Source: Phialocephala subalpina (Eukaryota; Ascomycota; Leotiomycetes; Helotiales; Mollisiaceae). Taken from it: DNA of 64,000 nucleotides. The notes under the pieces were generated by a model, which saw nothing but the letters and a program-made list of their open reading frames with translations, made no database searches and was not told the DNA's origin. The stretch covers positions 1,411,885 to 1,475,884 of the forward strand of contig FJOG01000007.1 of the NCBI GenBank assembly GCA_900073065.1. Reading direction: 5' to 3'. This document shows positions 1-10,668 of this stretch, in pieces. Made by a program: the position numbers and the translations under genes. The stretch's first letter is position 1. Every line of letters starts with the position of its first letter.

Positions 1-625
1 TATAAATTCGAATATCATAAATAGTATAGCCTAATTATCAATCGGTGATATTAAGGTTGATATAACCAAAGAAGAAGCGGGGATATCCTCATCAGCTAGG
101 GATAATGAAGGTATGGGGTCCGATTTACGTGCTCAAACGCCAGGCTGATGTTTGCGCAGCGACCGGGGTACTATTGATAAGTAAGAGGGCACTTTACTAC
201 TCTAGGAATCGCGTGCCGCCACCTACAGTACATCCGGGACGCTAGGTACTTAATCAGCAGGACCCCTGAGCCTACAGAGATAAGGTTATTTGCTTAGTCC
301 CACTATTAGAGGCTAGGTTTTCTGCTTCCCACCTATTTCTACTAAAATAGGGAGGTGAAGTATAACTGACGCCACGCGGCTCACCGCTCGGCCCGCTCCC
401 ATCCCCAGACTCCCAACTCACGAGCAAGACGTCGAATCATCGTGGCAAGAAACGCCGGGACGACCGCTAGTCCCGTCAGCCTAAAATAAGGCCGAGGAGT
501 GTTAAAAACACCCACGACGCCGACGTCCATTTTCACAGCTGAGGTAGCGGCATATCCAGAGACAGCAGGGTTAGGCTGGAAGGCATTTATGTGCCTGCGC
601 TTTTGAGCAGGCTGTTATTGCTGGG
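1..625. other. No gene recognised upstream of the Zn2Cys6 factor gene
   Basis: I read all frames and see no convincing coding stretch, RNA gene or repeat. The last 100 bases or so are probably the promoter and leader of the transcription factor gene that starts at 626. Confidence 0.4.
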
Positions 626-2390
626 ATGGAAGGTGCCACACGCGACGTAAAGAAACGGCGCGCGAGCAGACCAAAAGTTCGTACAGGATGTACAGCTTGC
701 AAGTAGGGCCCCTCACCGTTTCTAAGTCCTCTCTCTGTTGCGCCCTAGAAACACCCACATGACTGGGAGAATTGGAGTTTTATTCAGGGCGTAACGAAGC
801 TAATCTCTATTCTAGAACTCGGAGAGTAAAATGCGATGAGACAAAGCCAACATGTTATCGGTAAGCAATCGGGGAGTGACTCGTTTGAAGTGACAGGCTC
901 CAAAGTGTGCTCAATTGGCCAACTACTTATGTTTCTTCTACAGATGTCAAGAGTACGGAGCATTCTGCGAGTACAAGCTCCCTCGACCCCTCGTTGCGGC
1001 ACCTCAAGATCGTGGCAGGGACCTCGTTCCTATCCAACCTCGACGTCCGTTGCAGCGTATATCTAGCCCCTCAGATCCTTTTTCATGCGATGAGGTGGAA
1101 GGTCGCTATTTTCGACTATTTCACGAGAAACTGGCCTTCGATTTGAGCGGTTATTTTGAAGCTCCCTTTTGGACACGGCTTATACCACAACAATGTCATC
1201 ACGAACCGGCCATAAAACACGCAATCTTCGCTTTAAGTGCTCTATACAAATCTGCAATATCGTCCAAGACTCATACGGTGAATTGGGACGATGAGCATGT
1301 TAAGTTCGCTTTGGTAAAGCAGAGCCAAGCCATTAGCTCACTGCGCAAAACGCTATCTAGTGGACAACCTCAGATGAGGCTTGCTCTGGTAGCGAGCTTG
1401 CTCTTTTCATGCTTTGAGAGTTTCCATGGGGACTGGGAGACAGCCACACAGCAGGTATATAGCGGGCTTAATATTCTAAAGCGTCTGAGCGAAGATGAGA
1501 GACAGCATGCAACCAATGGCCTTGCTGATATTGATCTCGAAGTGGGCCTGACTTTGCGCCGTCTCGAGCTGCAAATATTATCATTTCTTGCTATGAACCC
1601 GATGTTGGAGCCTCCCTTTATTGGCCTGAATGTTGAGGAAATCATATTGGATATGCCAGATCAGTTTACTACCTTCAACGAAGCTTTCACAGCAGCAACC
1701 AAGTTGGCTGTTTCCGTTCTTCGATATTCGAGGACATCTGCCCGATGCGGAAATGATTCAGGTCCTCGGGACTTAATTGCACAACAACAACAGTGCCTCC
1801 AGGGATTAGCGGATGAATGGAACAAGGCGTACGAACCCATCTTTCTAGAAGTATGCCAGAATACTGTTAGCCGAGAGTATCTTGGACTCCTCCAAGTTCG
1901 GATCTGCGTCTGGAAATGCGAAATAATAATCGCTACAAGCATGTCTAACACAGAAGTCGTCTTTGATAATTTCACGGCTCAATTTCAGAGGATTACCCAT
2001 TTTGCACGGCATGTACTTCAGAAGGACCAGGAAATTCGAGAATCGGATGGCCCCAGACTACAATACGGCATGGGATTGATAATGGCTCTATTCTACACGG
2101 CTACTAGATGCCGGGAATTTTCCGTGCGCAGGGAGGCCATCGCTATACTCCGGGAGTGGCCTTGCACCAATGGGATCTGGCACAGTTTGCAGGCAGCAAA
2201 AGTTGCGGAGTGGATAGCGAGCATCGAGGAAAAGTGCTGTGGTGGGCTGGAATATATTCCTGGGGACTGTCGGGTAAAAATGCAGAGTTTGAAAGTGTCC
2301 TTGCAGAAGGGTGTGATTACTGTGGAATGTATGCAATCTTCTGTTAATGGTGTCTTAGAACCCCGAAAAGCAAATCTTCATTGGCCTTAA
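626..2390 (+). CDS. Zn2Cys6 fungal-specific transcription factor, three exons
   Basis: The model has exons 626-702, 816-860 and 944-2390, giving 522 residues. Introns 703-815 and 861-943 have GT..AG ends and interrupt the zinc cluster. Once spliced, the N-terminus has six cysteines at residues 22, 25, 32, 39, 42 and 49 with the exact C-x2-C-x6-C-x6-C-x2-C-x6-C spacing of the Gal4-type binuclear zinc cluster. It is preceded by a basic stretch (KKRRASRPKVR) and contains the usual KCDETKP core. The remaining 470 residues are mostly helical and resemble the fungal-specific regulatory domain of short Zn2Cys6 proteins. It should be nuclear and DNA-binding. Its position beside metabolic genes (HD protein, alpha/beta hydrolase, oxidase) suggests a pathway-specific regulator, but that is inference. 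The perfect cysteine spacing after splicing makes the exon model strong. Confidence 0.88.
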
Positions 2391-3542
2391 TAAGATTTGC
2401 ACATTAGAGGAAGTAGTCTCCCCAATCAAATAAACCTAGAGCCATACCAGCTCTAACCTGTTTCAAGTTTGATTGAGGCTTTAGCAGCAAAGGTTCATTG
2501 ACTTCGAAGGTAGCAAAAGTGAGAGAGCGGTCCTCCCAATCAACTAAACTCGGAGCCGGGCCAGCACCAGTTTGTCCTAAAGCTGGGAATTATTAATTTT
2601 ATTAACTTATAGCTATTTTAAGTGCTAATAATACGAGATCCTAATACACATCTGGCTCCTTGATATGGGTCAACGCTCGCTAAGTCCTACCTGCTTAAAA
2701 CAGCCTCATAAGGCGGTTGCTAAGATAAGATGTGGTACACAGTACTCTGAGCTGGAGGTTGCGGAGAGATATCGAGAGTCCGGCGGGGAAGGTTGGTCAG
2801 GTTGAGGACTCGGTAATCTGTGACGATGGTCTCAATGCGATGGGGAAATTGTAGCAATGTTGGTATGAAGCCGCATCATCAGTTATGCATCGTCTCACTA
2901 GGCGGTTTGGCCTAAAGCCGATGTTCCAGCGAGAGCACTATATCAAGCAGACATTTCCACTTAGCTAGACAGACAGATTTGACATCAATACCATACATTT
3001 TGCCTCCAGCCGCTTCCGCAACTGATAAAGGTGGAAAAGTAGAAAGTGGTAAAAGCAACCGGAGATTCCCTATGGTGGCCCGTATAAGAAGCGGTAGAAG
3101 ATAAGAGCTTGATTGATTCCTTGATCAAGAGAGCTATTCTCCCTGATCCTACTAGGTAGATATCCTCTTAGGTAGCTGAAAAGAATAGCTGTCAAGATAC
3201 CAAATCAAGTATCGTATAGAAAGCAAAAGAATGACATGGAAGTTGGTATGATTTGTAAGAAGGAAAATCAACTGTATGGTGAAACAGTAGTGACAGCTTT
3301 CCGGGGATTAAACTGGACAAAGCCTAGAGTCAAAGCACCGCTGGAAGCCTCGAGATATATTAGATCACGTGACCCAGGGAAACACGTCTAAACTCCCGTG
3401 ATGATGTCGAAGATCCGATACCCAACTGCGGAATAGTTGGGCACGAAGGCATCTCCAAAAGCCTGCTGCCACGAATCTGCCACGAATCGTCATCATTAGC
3501 ATCAATCTGATATCTTACACATAATCACAGCACGAATAGCCA
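2391..3542. other. Intergenic region with a diverged short direct repeat
   Basis: No open frame here looks coding. Two similar stretches, about 2416-2451 and 2530-2565, share CCAATCAA..TAAAC..GAGCC with spacing of about 114 bases, so they look like a diverged direct repeat. A CACGTG palindrome lies at 3366-3371. Nothing else was recognised. Confidence 0.35.
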
Positions 3543-4296
3543 CTAACCATAAGTCGAAGCCGGCTTTGTCGTACAGAGCGCCACAAACGTCTGATTTAAC
3601 CCCGGCAAGAAGTTCAGCTTTGGAAACGCCGCCAAGACGTTATCATACTCCGCACTCGTAACGCCATTGTCCGGCCCATTCAAATCAATCCCCACACCAT
3701 ATGTCACCGACGCCACTGTCGCCTGCTTATACAAGGAGATCTTAGCCTCCGAGCTCAGCACGACCGAGTCCCACAGCAGCTGCAGCCGGTTGGCGTCCCA
3801 AGCAGAGCCGGTATCGTCGTGCGCGACTTGGCCCTCGACGAAGTCGGTAGCCGCGAAGGCGCCGTCAACTTCGAAGCGGCGGTCGGGGCTGATCCAGGAC
3901 GCGTTGAGCACGAGGCCGAGGTCGTGCAGTATGGCGCCGATAGCGTGCACTTCGAGGTCGACAGTTTGTTGCAGCGTGGTGTTGTGGCTGACGACGAGCG
4001 CGCCGAAGAGCCAGGTCCGCATGACGTGGTTGAAGAGGAAGTCGTCGCTGTACTGCCGGGCTATGGCTTGGGCGGCGCGTACTCTGGTGATAAAGGAATT
4101 AGTGATTAGCTTGGAAACCGACGTATCCCGAGGTATATAGCTTGGCTTACAGGGGCGTGTCGATGACCGTGACGCTGCCGATGGCACGCGTCGGCTTCTG
4201 GTTGATACTTGGTGGGACTACATGCTGGAAGCCGAGGGATGGGTAGGCGTGGAATGCCACAAGCACTTGAACAATCCAAGTGAGCTTAAGTTCCAT
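3543..4296 (-). CDS. HD-domain protein, cyanamide-hydratase-like, with signal peptide
   Basis: Two exons on the minus strand, 4151-4296 and 3543-4083, joined across a 67-base intron (donor GTAAGC, acceptor CACCAG), give 228 residues. The spliced junction reads TPLVRAAQAIARQY, which is the usual start of the HD domain in fungal cyanamide hydratase/urea hydro-lyase-like proteins. Metal-binding candidates are His68 (NHVMRTWLFG) and the HD pair His102-Asp103 (HAIGAILHDLG). The first 20 or so residues (MELKLTWIVQVLVAFHAY) look like a signal peptide, so the protein is probably secreted, unlike the cytosolic cyanamide hydratase of Myrothecium. Family members hydrate cyanamide or act on small nitriles and nucleotides; the substrate here cannot be told. 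The gene runs opposite to the regulator gene upstream. Confidence 0.82.
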
Positions 4297-4579
4297 GGTT
4301 GCGGAAGGTAGAAGCAAGATTTATTCGCTTCAGCCTTTGAGGGAGTCGTGGGTGAAGAGTTTGCTGGTGAGGAGGTGGCGCCTTCATCATTTCTACAGAC
4401 TTCCAGTCGTTATATAGTTCAAGAAGAGCTTCAGCATGAGTACCAAGACAACTCTCGTGGTCTTTTAACTACGGGCACCTTAGCGCTCCACGGGTGTGTC
4501 AGCGCAGTACCTTAGCGCTCCTTCGTGATCAGGGTCGACGTTGTGCTCGGCCTCTTCGGATGATGAACGACCTACTGTG

Positions 4580-4772
4580 TACGGAGGTACAGCGGTTAGG
4601 TATTCAATATCCACAAGCAGGTAATACCCTAGTCGTAGACAAAACTTACCCTGATCAAGTAATGAATATTCGAGTAGCGAGGCTTTTTACTGTTTGATTA
4701 GGTTAGGTGTTGTTGATGCCAGGTTGCTCCGCTGCTAGTGGATATTGAATACTTAACTGTTGTGTCTCCGTA
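4580..4772. repeat. MITE-like element with 41-bp terminal inverted repeats
   Basis: Bases 4580-4620 and the reverse complement of 4732-4772 match at 35 of 41 positions. Of the six differences, four are C/T, one A/G and one T/A. The element is 193 bp long, and each outer end shows TA next to CGGAG, which would fit a Tc1/mariner-type TA target duplication. No coding capacity exists inside. It lies just beyond the reverse transcriptase remnant. Confidence 0.55.
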
Positions 4773-4795
4773 AGGCGGTAATGTTTCTAAGTACG

Positions 4796-5161
4796 CTCAT
4801 ATTCAATGGGGAAGTTTCTCCACTAAGATCTTATATGAGAGAGTCTGGGGTTTCTATTCCACCAGTCGGCTTTTGTCTGTGCGTCTGCTGCGGGTCGACG
4901 CTTCCTAAGATTGTGCAATGGCCGCTCCGCAGAGACATTGTCGTATGCTCCCGACACGTCGAGTAAAAGTAGAGAGGCCACCTTGCCCTCGAACCATGCT
5001 TGGTGTATCGGTTGGAGAAGAAAGTGCATGGCGTGTTCAGTTGACGCAAGTTTCCGGCCCCCTGTATGTCGGCTTGGGAGGAGGATGTCGAGCGTCTGAT
5101 GCAAGACGCCGTTGGTGATACCGTCAACACCTAGGGCTTTATTCGGAGGTGCTCTGCGCAC
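4796..5161 (-). mobile_element. Non-LTR (LINE-type) reverse transcriptase remnant
   Basis: Read on the minus strand, this stretch encodes a piece of a LINE reverse transcriptase. The motif PNKALGVDGITNGVL matches the family's KAPGPDGI..N.L, and LLLLDVSGAYDNVS is palm motif A with its catalytic aspartate. Near 4796-4822, in another frame, SGETSPLN resembles the sequence just before the GIPQGSPLSP motif. The aspartate-aspartate active-site motif, endonuclease and zinc knuckle are not present. The element is a short, frameshifted fragment of a Tad/I-like fungal retrotransposon and cannot be active. Confidence 0.7.
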
Positions 5162-5175
5162 TGCTTTCTCGATCT

Positions 5176-5267
5176 CTAGTGAGTACGAAAGTGATTGGCT
5201 AGTGAGTACGAAAGTGATTGGCTAGTGAGTACGAAAGCGATTGGCTGGCGAGTACGAAAGCGATTGG
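5176..5267. repeat. Minisatellite of four 23-bp units
   Basis: Four consecutive copies of a 23-bp unit (CTAGTGAGTACGAAAGTGATTGG with few changes) begin at 5176, 5199, 5222 and 5245. Units three and four differ from the first two by T/C in AAAGTG/AAAGCG, and unit four also has GGC for AGT. The array sits directly upstream, in the coding sense, of the reverse transcriptase fragment. The unit length is not a multiple of three. Confidence 0.9.
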
Positions 5268-5755
5268 CTGGAATCTGCCCAACCTGCGTAAAGATTAGCT
5301 ACTTCTGTCAATACTTCTAGGAACACAGCTCAATTGAAAATAACTACGCTGAACTAGGAAGGAGTAAGAATTGAGTAGCATGAGAGAGAATCTCGCGTAT
5401 GATACTTGGGGTTAGCTTCGAACCCTATGATTACCTCTCATTGGCCACTTCCACTGTAGTCGTGATTCTGATTCCACATACATGATGCAGTCAGTCATCA
5501 CAGGCAACAGATATTGATTTTTGCAGAAACGTCCAACCCGTGGCCCGCTCGGAGTTAACTCAACATGGTACAGTTCGAAGGGACGTTCACTGAACGAGCC
5601 CTTTTTTCCAGACTTCAATCTTTTACAGCAGCTGTACTACTTATAAGGAGCTTTATCCCCTCAAACTCCCTGGCCTGGACAGAAAATCAACCAATACCAA
5701 AAAATATCATCGCAAATACGGAAAACCCTCACCTAAACCATAGGAAACAAGCAAG

Positions 5756-6755
5756 ATGCCAAGAGAAGATATTGCCTTCCAGACCAGTGATAATGTCACT
5801 CTCCGCGGCTGGTTTTACACGCCTGAAGCATCTTCAACCACCCCACTGCCATGTTTGGTGATTACCCATGGCTTCTCAGCCGTCAAGGAAATGAATCTCG
5901 ACGTCTTGGCTGCCCGCTTCACTTGCTCTCTCCCAATCTCCTGTCTCGTGTACGACCATCGTGGTTTTGGAGCTTCGGACAATCAACCATCTGCTCCTCG
6001 TCAGGAAATAATCCCTTCCTTGCAATGCAGCGATATCTCGGATGCGATTACTTATGCTCAGGGAAGAGAAGATGTGAATAAAGAGAAGATCGGGATATGG
6101 GGTACAGCCCTCAGTGGTGGGCATGCCCTGTATGTTGGAGCTGTTGACAGAAGGGTCAAGGCGGTCTTGAGTCAAGTACCCGTGGTGAGTGGTTGGGAGA
6201 ATGCTCAACGTTTGGCCCGACCAGGTAATGTGGCTGAGTTGAATCATCTATTCCAAGAAGGTTAGTGGCGCTTGAAGTGATCCTTCTATAGCTAATAGTT
6301 GGCATGAAGACCGACTGGCCAGAGCGGCAGGGAAACCAGCAGGGACAATTCCTGCTGTTGATCTAAATCCGTTGGCGATTTCTGCGCTATCACTACCTGA
6401 GGCCTACGAGTGGCTCGCCGGATACAGCCTATATAAAAATGAAGTGACTGTCAAGACGTGAGATCACCCTGCTTCAAATAGGCGCTTTGGCTGACACGGT
6501 GCAAGCATAGAAGAATTTCGAGCATACAATCCATCGGCCAACATTCATCACATATCACCAACTCCCCTGCTGATGACGGTTGTAGAAAACGACGATCTTA
6601 TGCCAACTGATCTGGCTCTGGCCGCATATGCTAGAGCCCTAGAGCCCAAAGAGCTCCAACTTCTACCAGGTAGTCATTTTAGTGTCTTTGGTCCAAACTT
6701 CGAGAAGACTGTTGAGCGTCAAGTCGATTTCTTGAAGAGGACACTCCTTGCTTGA
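5756..6755 (+). CDS. Alpha/beta hydrolase, three exons (DltE/dienelactone-hydrolase-like)
   Basis: Exons 5756-6260, 6310-6457 and 6506-6755 give a 300-residue protein; both introns (49 and 48 bases) have GT..AG ends. The first acceptor was chosen because it restores FQEDRLARAAGKPAGTIP, the usual sequence at this place in the family. Residues 1-50 hold the N-terminal strand and the HGF oxyanion turn (VITHGFSAVKE). The nucleophile is probably Ser120 in WGTALSGGH, the acid Asp247 or Asp248 in ENDD, and the base His275 in GSHFSVF. Relatives are annotated as polyketide transferases or DltE-like hydrolases and often sit in secondary-metabolite or catabolic clusters. It is cytosolic as judged by the lack of a signal peptide. 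Confidence 0.88.
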
Positions 6756-7190
6756 TAATCTAGCCAGCATCTTTGCTAAGACATCCTTGGCTGTATTCGT
6801 AGTCTCAATGATAAGTTTTCCTGCGCTTCTTCGTCTTCCGCTGCTTGGTCGGGTCGGCGAGCAAGATATTGAGAACGTCATCATATTAAAGCGATAGTTT
6901 CTCTTGGCCTAGCACTACATTAATATATGAATACTTGAATTTATATGGGACTTCGAAACGTACAGAATTGTTGGCAGGTTGTAAGTGCAAGTAAAGATCT
7001 CTGAGACTCTGCTGCTCGTTAATAGACTTGACGTATTTTTCATCTTCCTATTCCATTCTCAAGAGAGTATCGTATTTGCGACAAAGAGTGCCATAGGTAA
7101 CTGTCAATCTCCTATACATAAAAGAAGCCTTTTCTAGTCGATACTAGTGCCCTGCAAAAGGTCGGATTTTGTTTCGTATTGTGTTGGCTT
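6756..7190. other. Intergenic, nothing recognised
   Basis: Stops interrupt every frame and I see no repeat or RNA gene. The 3' end of the alpha/beta hydrolase transcript presumably falls here. Confidence 0.3.
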
Positions 7191-7600
7191 TTACTTACAT
7201 TTCTTTTGTCTTGGTAAGCTCAGTCTGATGTTATCTCTCACTAGACGATCTCGATAAAGAAGCATTAATCTTAAGAGACAAATTCCAATAATCATCCTGG
7301 CATGCTCATTCCCACAGACCTGTTTGTTAATATTATCCAGCTCGCTGAAAACAATCTTCTCTGCTGGCTCAAGTCCTTCGGTAGCAAGAAGCCGAATCTG
7401 ATTATACACTGTCTCGGAAATATACCTTTGACTGTTCTGGCTCCCGAGATGTCCGAGAAGATTTTAGCTTCTATCCCGAAGATTCAGGAAACTATATGCC
7501 ACAAGATTATTGAGACTTGTGATTCTGGTAGTCAGACTTGCGATGGTATGCTAGCTCTTGTCAGATAGGAGGAGTTCAACGAATAGTCATACTTATAATT
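7191..7600 (-). pseudogene. Degenerate coding remnant, family unknown
   Basis: The minus strand keeps a protein-like stretch (…QIRLLATEGLEPAEKI…, then a leucine-rich helix and RLVRDNIRLSLPRQKK). It continues upstream in another frame after a TAA as LTTRITSLNNLVAYSFLNLR. The composition is that of a real helical protein, but stops and frame changes break it. I cannot name the family; a C-terminal piece of a fungal transcription factor is possible but unproven. Confidence 0.25.
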
Positions 7601-8077
7601 GCAGTATAGTGCTGCCTCGCACAATAAGTCGTCAGAAATTTATCGAGCACCAGAGTAATGTTTCCACTATGCCCGCCATCAGATGCCAAAAGGATCTTTT
7701 ATCCAGATCTGTCGAACTTATCGATATTAGGTAATAATGACGGGACAATAATGTACCGCTGGCCATCGAAAATGTCGGATATTATATAGATACCCGAGAC
7801 TTTGGTGAGTTTCTTCCATCTGCATAACGATAAATCGCTGCATTGTATTACTTGTATGTCAAAGCTGGCTAAAGTTCGAATATAATGATTATTTTTCCGG
7901 AAGGGAACCGAGTCATGCTCGTCATAACTTTCGACAGAGAATTGAATGGGTTTCGGTCGTCCTGTAAGGGATGAAAGCAAGGGTACAAGTCTAGCTTTTC
8001 GATCGTCAAAGCTACTTCCATGGAGGGCTATGTGGGGAAGTGTCAGCCAAACTCTGTCATAAACCAAGGCTTTTGGT

Positions 8078-8430
8078 ACTGGTCAAGCTAGATGTCCCCA
8101 CCTTTCTGGACATTCTCCATCCACGGGCACTTGCGAGACAGAACCACGATCGACAGTTATAGGGCAAAACGCACCTCTTACCCCTACATATTTATCCTTC
8201 AATCACGACGCTCGAACTCTCGCTCTATTCAGATCGCACGAACTGCGCCTTGTGCGACTCGCCTGTCGCAGAACAAGCACTAGATCTGCTCGATGCGCGC
8301 TTCAAGGCTATCCCGTCACTCAAAGAGGTTATTGTCAACTTCCAGGTGTATAGCGAAGAGGATCTCAGCGATGACCGGATAAAGATAAAGATTATAGCGA
8401 TAATAGTATCCTCCTCCTCGATATAATCGA
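8078..8430 (+). pseudogene. Degenerate hypothetical-protein fragment
   Basis: The plus strand reads DVPTFLDILHPRALARQ, then a TAG, then a continuing protein-like stretch ending LKEVIVNFQVYSEEDLSDDR before it dissolves into A+T-rich codons. The frame holds across the stop, which suggests a decayed gene, not chance. Its family was not recognised. Confidence 0.3.
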
Positions 8431-9051
8431 GGAGCAATTTAGTCGGTATATACCCTATTCTCGTTTATCTCCCATCTTTTGCTATCGAATCGTTGGTTTG
8501 ACTCTTCTAAGGTACTGCAAATATATAAGAAAAGATCCTGCCCGGGTCGTGCAAGTCATCTCTCGCCGCACGCTCAAGGCCTTCTTCGAATGGATGTTAA
8601 AAATCATATTGGAACATTTCCCAGCTCGTGTACGAACAGGCGAGTTCTGGTGTTCCTAGCTCAAGTGGGCACAAGTGTAGCCAATTAGGACGTAGGCGGA
8701 AACGGGTGCAGATGTATTCATGGCACATCCCACTCTTACCTCTAAACGGACCTCGATTCTGACAAAGTCCGCACCTTATTAAGACATCGCTGTCTGATTA
8801 TGCGCACATCTGCTGATTCTCTTCCATCGGACCGTGACTATTTTGCTCAGGGAAAGCAGATTCTGACGTCATGTATAAAGTCAATCCCGAGGTGAAGTCA
8901 GCGAAAGGCGTCAAAAGGCTAAGGGGCATCACGAAAAGCGAGAACATATATCAACAACAAGCAGGCTTAAGATTGGACCTTGGGCTTTAAGAAACAGATT
9001 TACTACCTTTCAAAGTTCATCTGGTCAACCAGGAAGTGCTTCGGATCAGCC
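8431..9051. other. Intergenic, nothing recognised
   Basis: No convincing gene, repeat or RNA. The last part lies upstream of the broken FMN oxidase and may be its old promoter. Confidence 0.3.
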
Positions 9052-10338
9052 ATGGAAGACCGACCCGTTGTTAAAAGCATGGGTAAGGAGGTCGTGCTCA
9101 GCATTAATGACATCCAGGAACAGGCAAACAAGAAACTTCCCAAACTCAAAAGAGGTGAGTTATTCAGCCAATACTGTGTTGGTTACTTGGAATCTGGGAG
9201 CATCAACCCACATGGCTTCATAGCGACACAACATCAGGCCTAACAATTAACAGAATTCTTCAATTCTGGCTCTACAGCTCAGCAAGCCGTCCACGAGAAC
9301 AGCACAGCATTCGCAAAATACCGCCTCCGTCCACGGGTCCTCAGAAATGTCGCGAACGTAGATACCGGCACGACTGTGCTAGGAAGCAAAATCTCCTTTC
9401 CCTTGTGCGTCTCTCCAGCAGGAATCCAAGCCATGGCTCATCCAGACGGAGAACTGGCTACCAGCCGCGCCTGCGCCAAACGAGGAATCAACATGGGTGT
9501 CTCCTCATTTGCCAACTACTCTATCGAGGAGATTACCAAAGCAGGTTTTGAAGTTAGACCCATCAAGTACGTGATGCAATTGTACACCATGAAGGACCGA
9601 GAAATGCAAGTTCGCATCATCAAACGTGCTGAAGCAGTAGGATGTGTCGCTATCTTCCTCACCGGCGATAGTCCCGTTCTTGGAGTCTGGTATAATGAGT
9701 GGCGAAACGACTTCCGAACTCCTGATGGATTAGGATTCCCGATGATAGAGAAGACAAGCGAGCAAATTATTACTACGACTCATGATGATAGGTTCTTGAC
9801 TATGAACTCTGATTCACATTCTTAGGTTGATGATATTCCTTGGTTGAAGAGCTAGACGAAGATGGAGGTTTGAATTAAGGGTGTATTGACGGCGGAGGAT
9901 GTTTTGCTGGCGAGGGAGTATGGTTGTGTTGGTGTTATTGTTAGTAATCATGGCGGGAGGCAATTGGATGAAACGCCTGCTACGATTGATGCGCTACCTG
10001 AGTGTGTCAAGGCCGCGGAGGGGAAGATCAGATTTCATATAGATGGTGGATTCAGGACTGGGCAGGAGATTTTGAAGGCACTTGCTTGGGGTGCTGAGTG
10101 CTGCTGGATTGGACGACTTGCAATTTGGGGCTTGGCAGTAAGTTTTCCATTTTGAGATTCTCTTACCGACACTAATGTTTCCCAGTACGATGGTCAGGCA
10201 GGCGTTGATAAAGCCCTCGATATTATATATGACGAGTTTAGACAATACATAATACTGTGTAGATACAAGAATGTGTCGGAGATATCCAAAACTTGCCTCG
10301 GCGTCGTCCGAGCAGATGGTCCCTTGGCACGTCTTTGA
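9052..10338 (+). pseudogene. FMN-dependent alpha-hydroxyacid oxidase with three in-frame stops
   Basis: The model is exon 9052-9154, intron 9155-9253, exon 9254-10137, intron 10138-10185 and exon 10186-10338. The translation follows the glycolate/lactate oxidase family end to end: LRPRVLRNV, PLCVSPAGIQAMAHPDGE, the YVMQLY segment, NHGGRQLD with the catalytic histidine, HIDGGFRTG and the DGPLARL end. Three stops break the frame without shifting it: TAG at 9823-9825, TAG at 9853-9855 and TGA at 9871-9873. The first fits CAG to TAG and the last TGG to TGA, both C-to-T type changes. Splice sites look intact. It once oxidised a 2-hydroxy acid with oxygen; now it can at best make a protein cut at about residue 225. 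Confidence 0.85.
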
Positions 10339-10392
10339 AGAACCCTAATTAAAGAACGGTGATCACTCTATGTTGTTGTCATCTTCTTGGAT

Positions 10393-10668
10393 TTACATAA
10401 TTGACATTTCCAAAATGCTTTTGAAGTTATTTAAGAACTTCCACCTTGTCTGAGTTCCCCAACCCCGTTCCATCCAATCTTTCACACTCGCGGGAAATAA
10501 TGGAACGACATTCTTTAATATGGTATCATGAGCAATAATTGTCCAGACATAATCACTCCCATCTAATAACTGAACCTTCTCAATAGTCTTATATGTTTCC
10601 TCGATATCACGCGTGTAAGCCGGTCCAACCGTCGTTGTTGGAGATCCAAAGAATCGTGTCTTCCTATT
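10393..10668 (-). pseudogene. C-terminal remnant of a metallo-beta-lactamase-fold protein
   Basis: On the minus strand an open stretch reads RKTRFFGSPTTTVGPAYTRD, then DGSDYVWTIIAHD and VPLFPASVKDWMERGWG, and ends at a TAA at 10393-10395. This matches the end of fungal MBL-fold hydrolases, in which IIAHD supplies a metal-ligand aspartate region and the segment after it is followed by a GWG-type turn. The N-terminal HxHxDH motif is absent. Upstream the frame closes in A+T-rich sequence, so only a fragment remains. The assignment rests on remembered family patterns. Confidence 0.45.

Noticed and set aside
5390..5470. GGGTTCGAAGC, a tRNA B-box-like word on the minus strand
   Set aside because: No A-box at the right distance and no cloverleaf can be drawn; other GGTTCGA words in the window fail in the same way.
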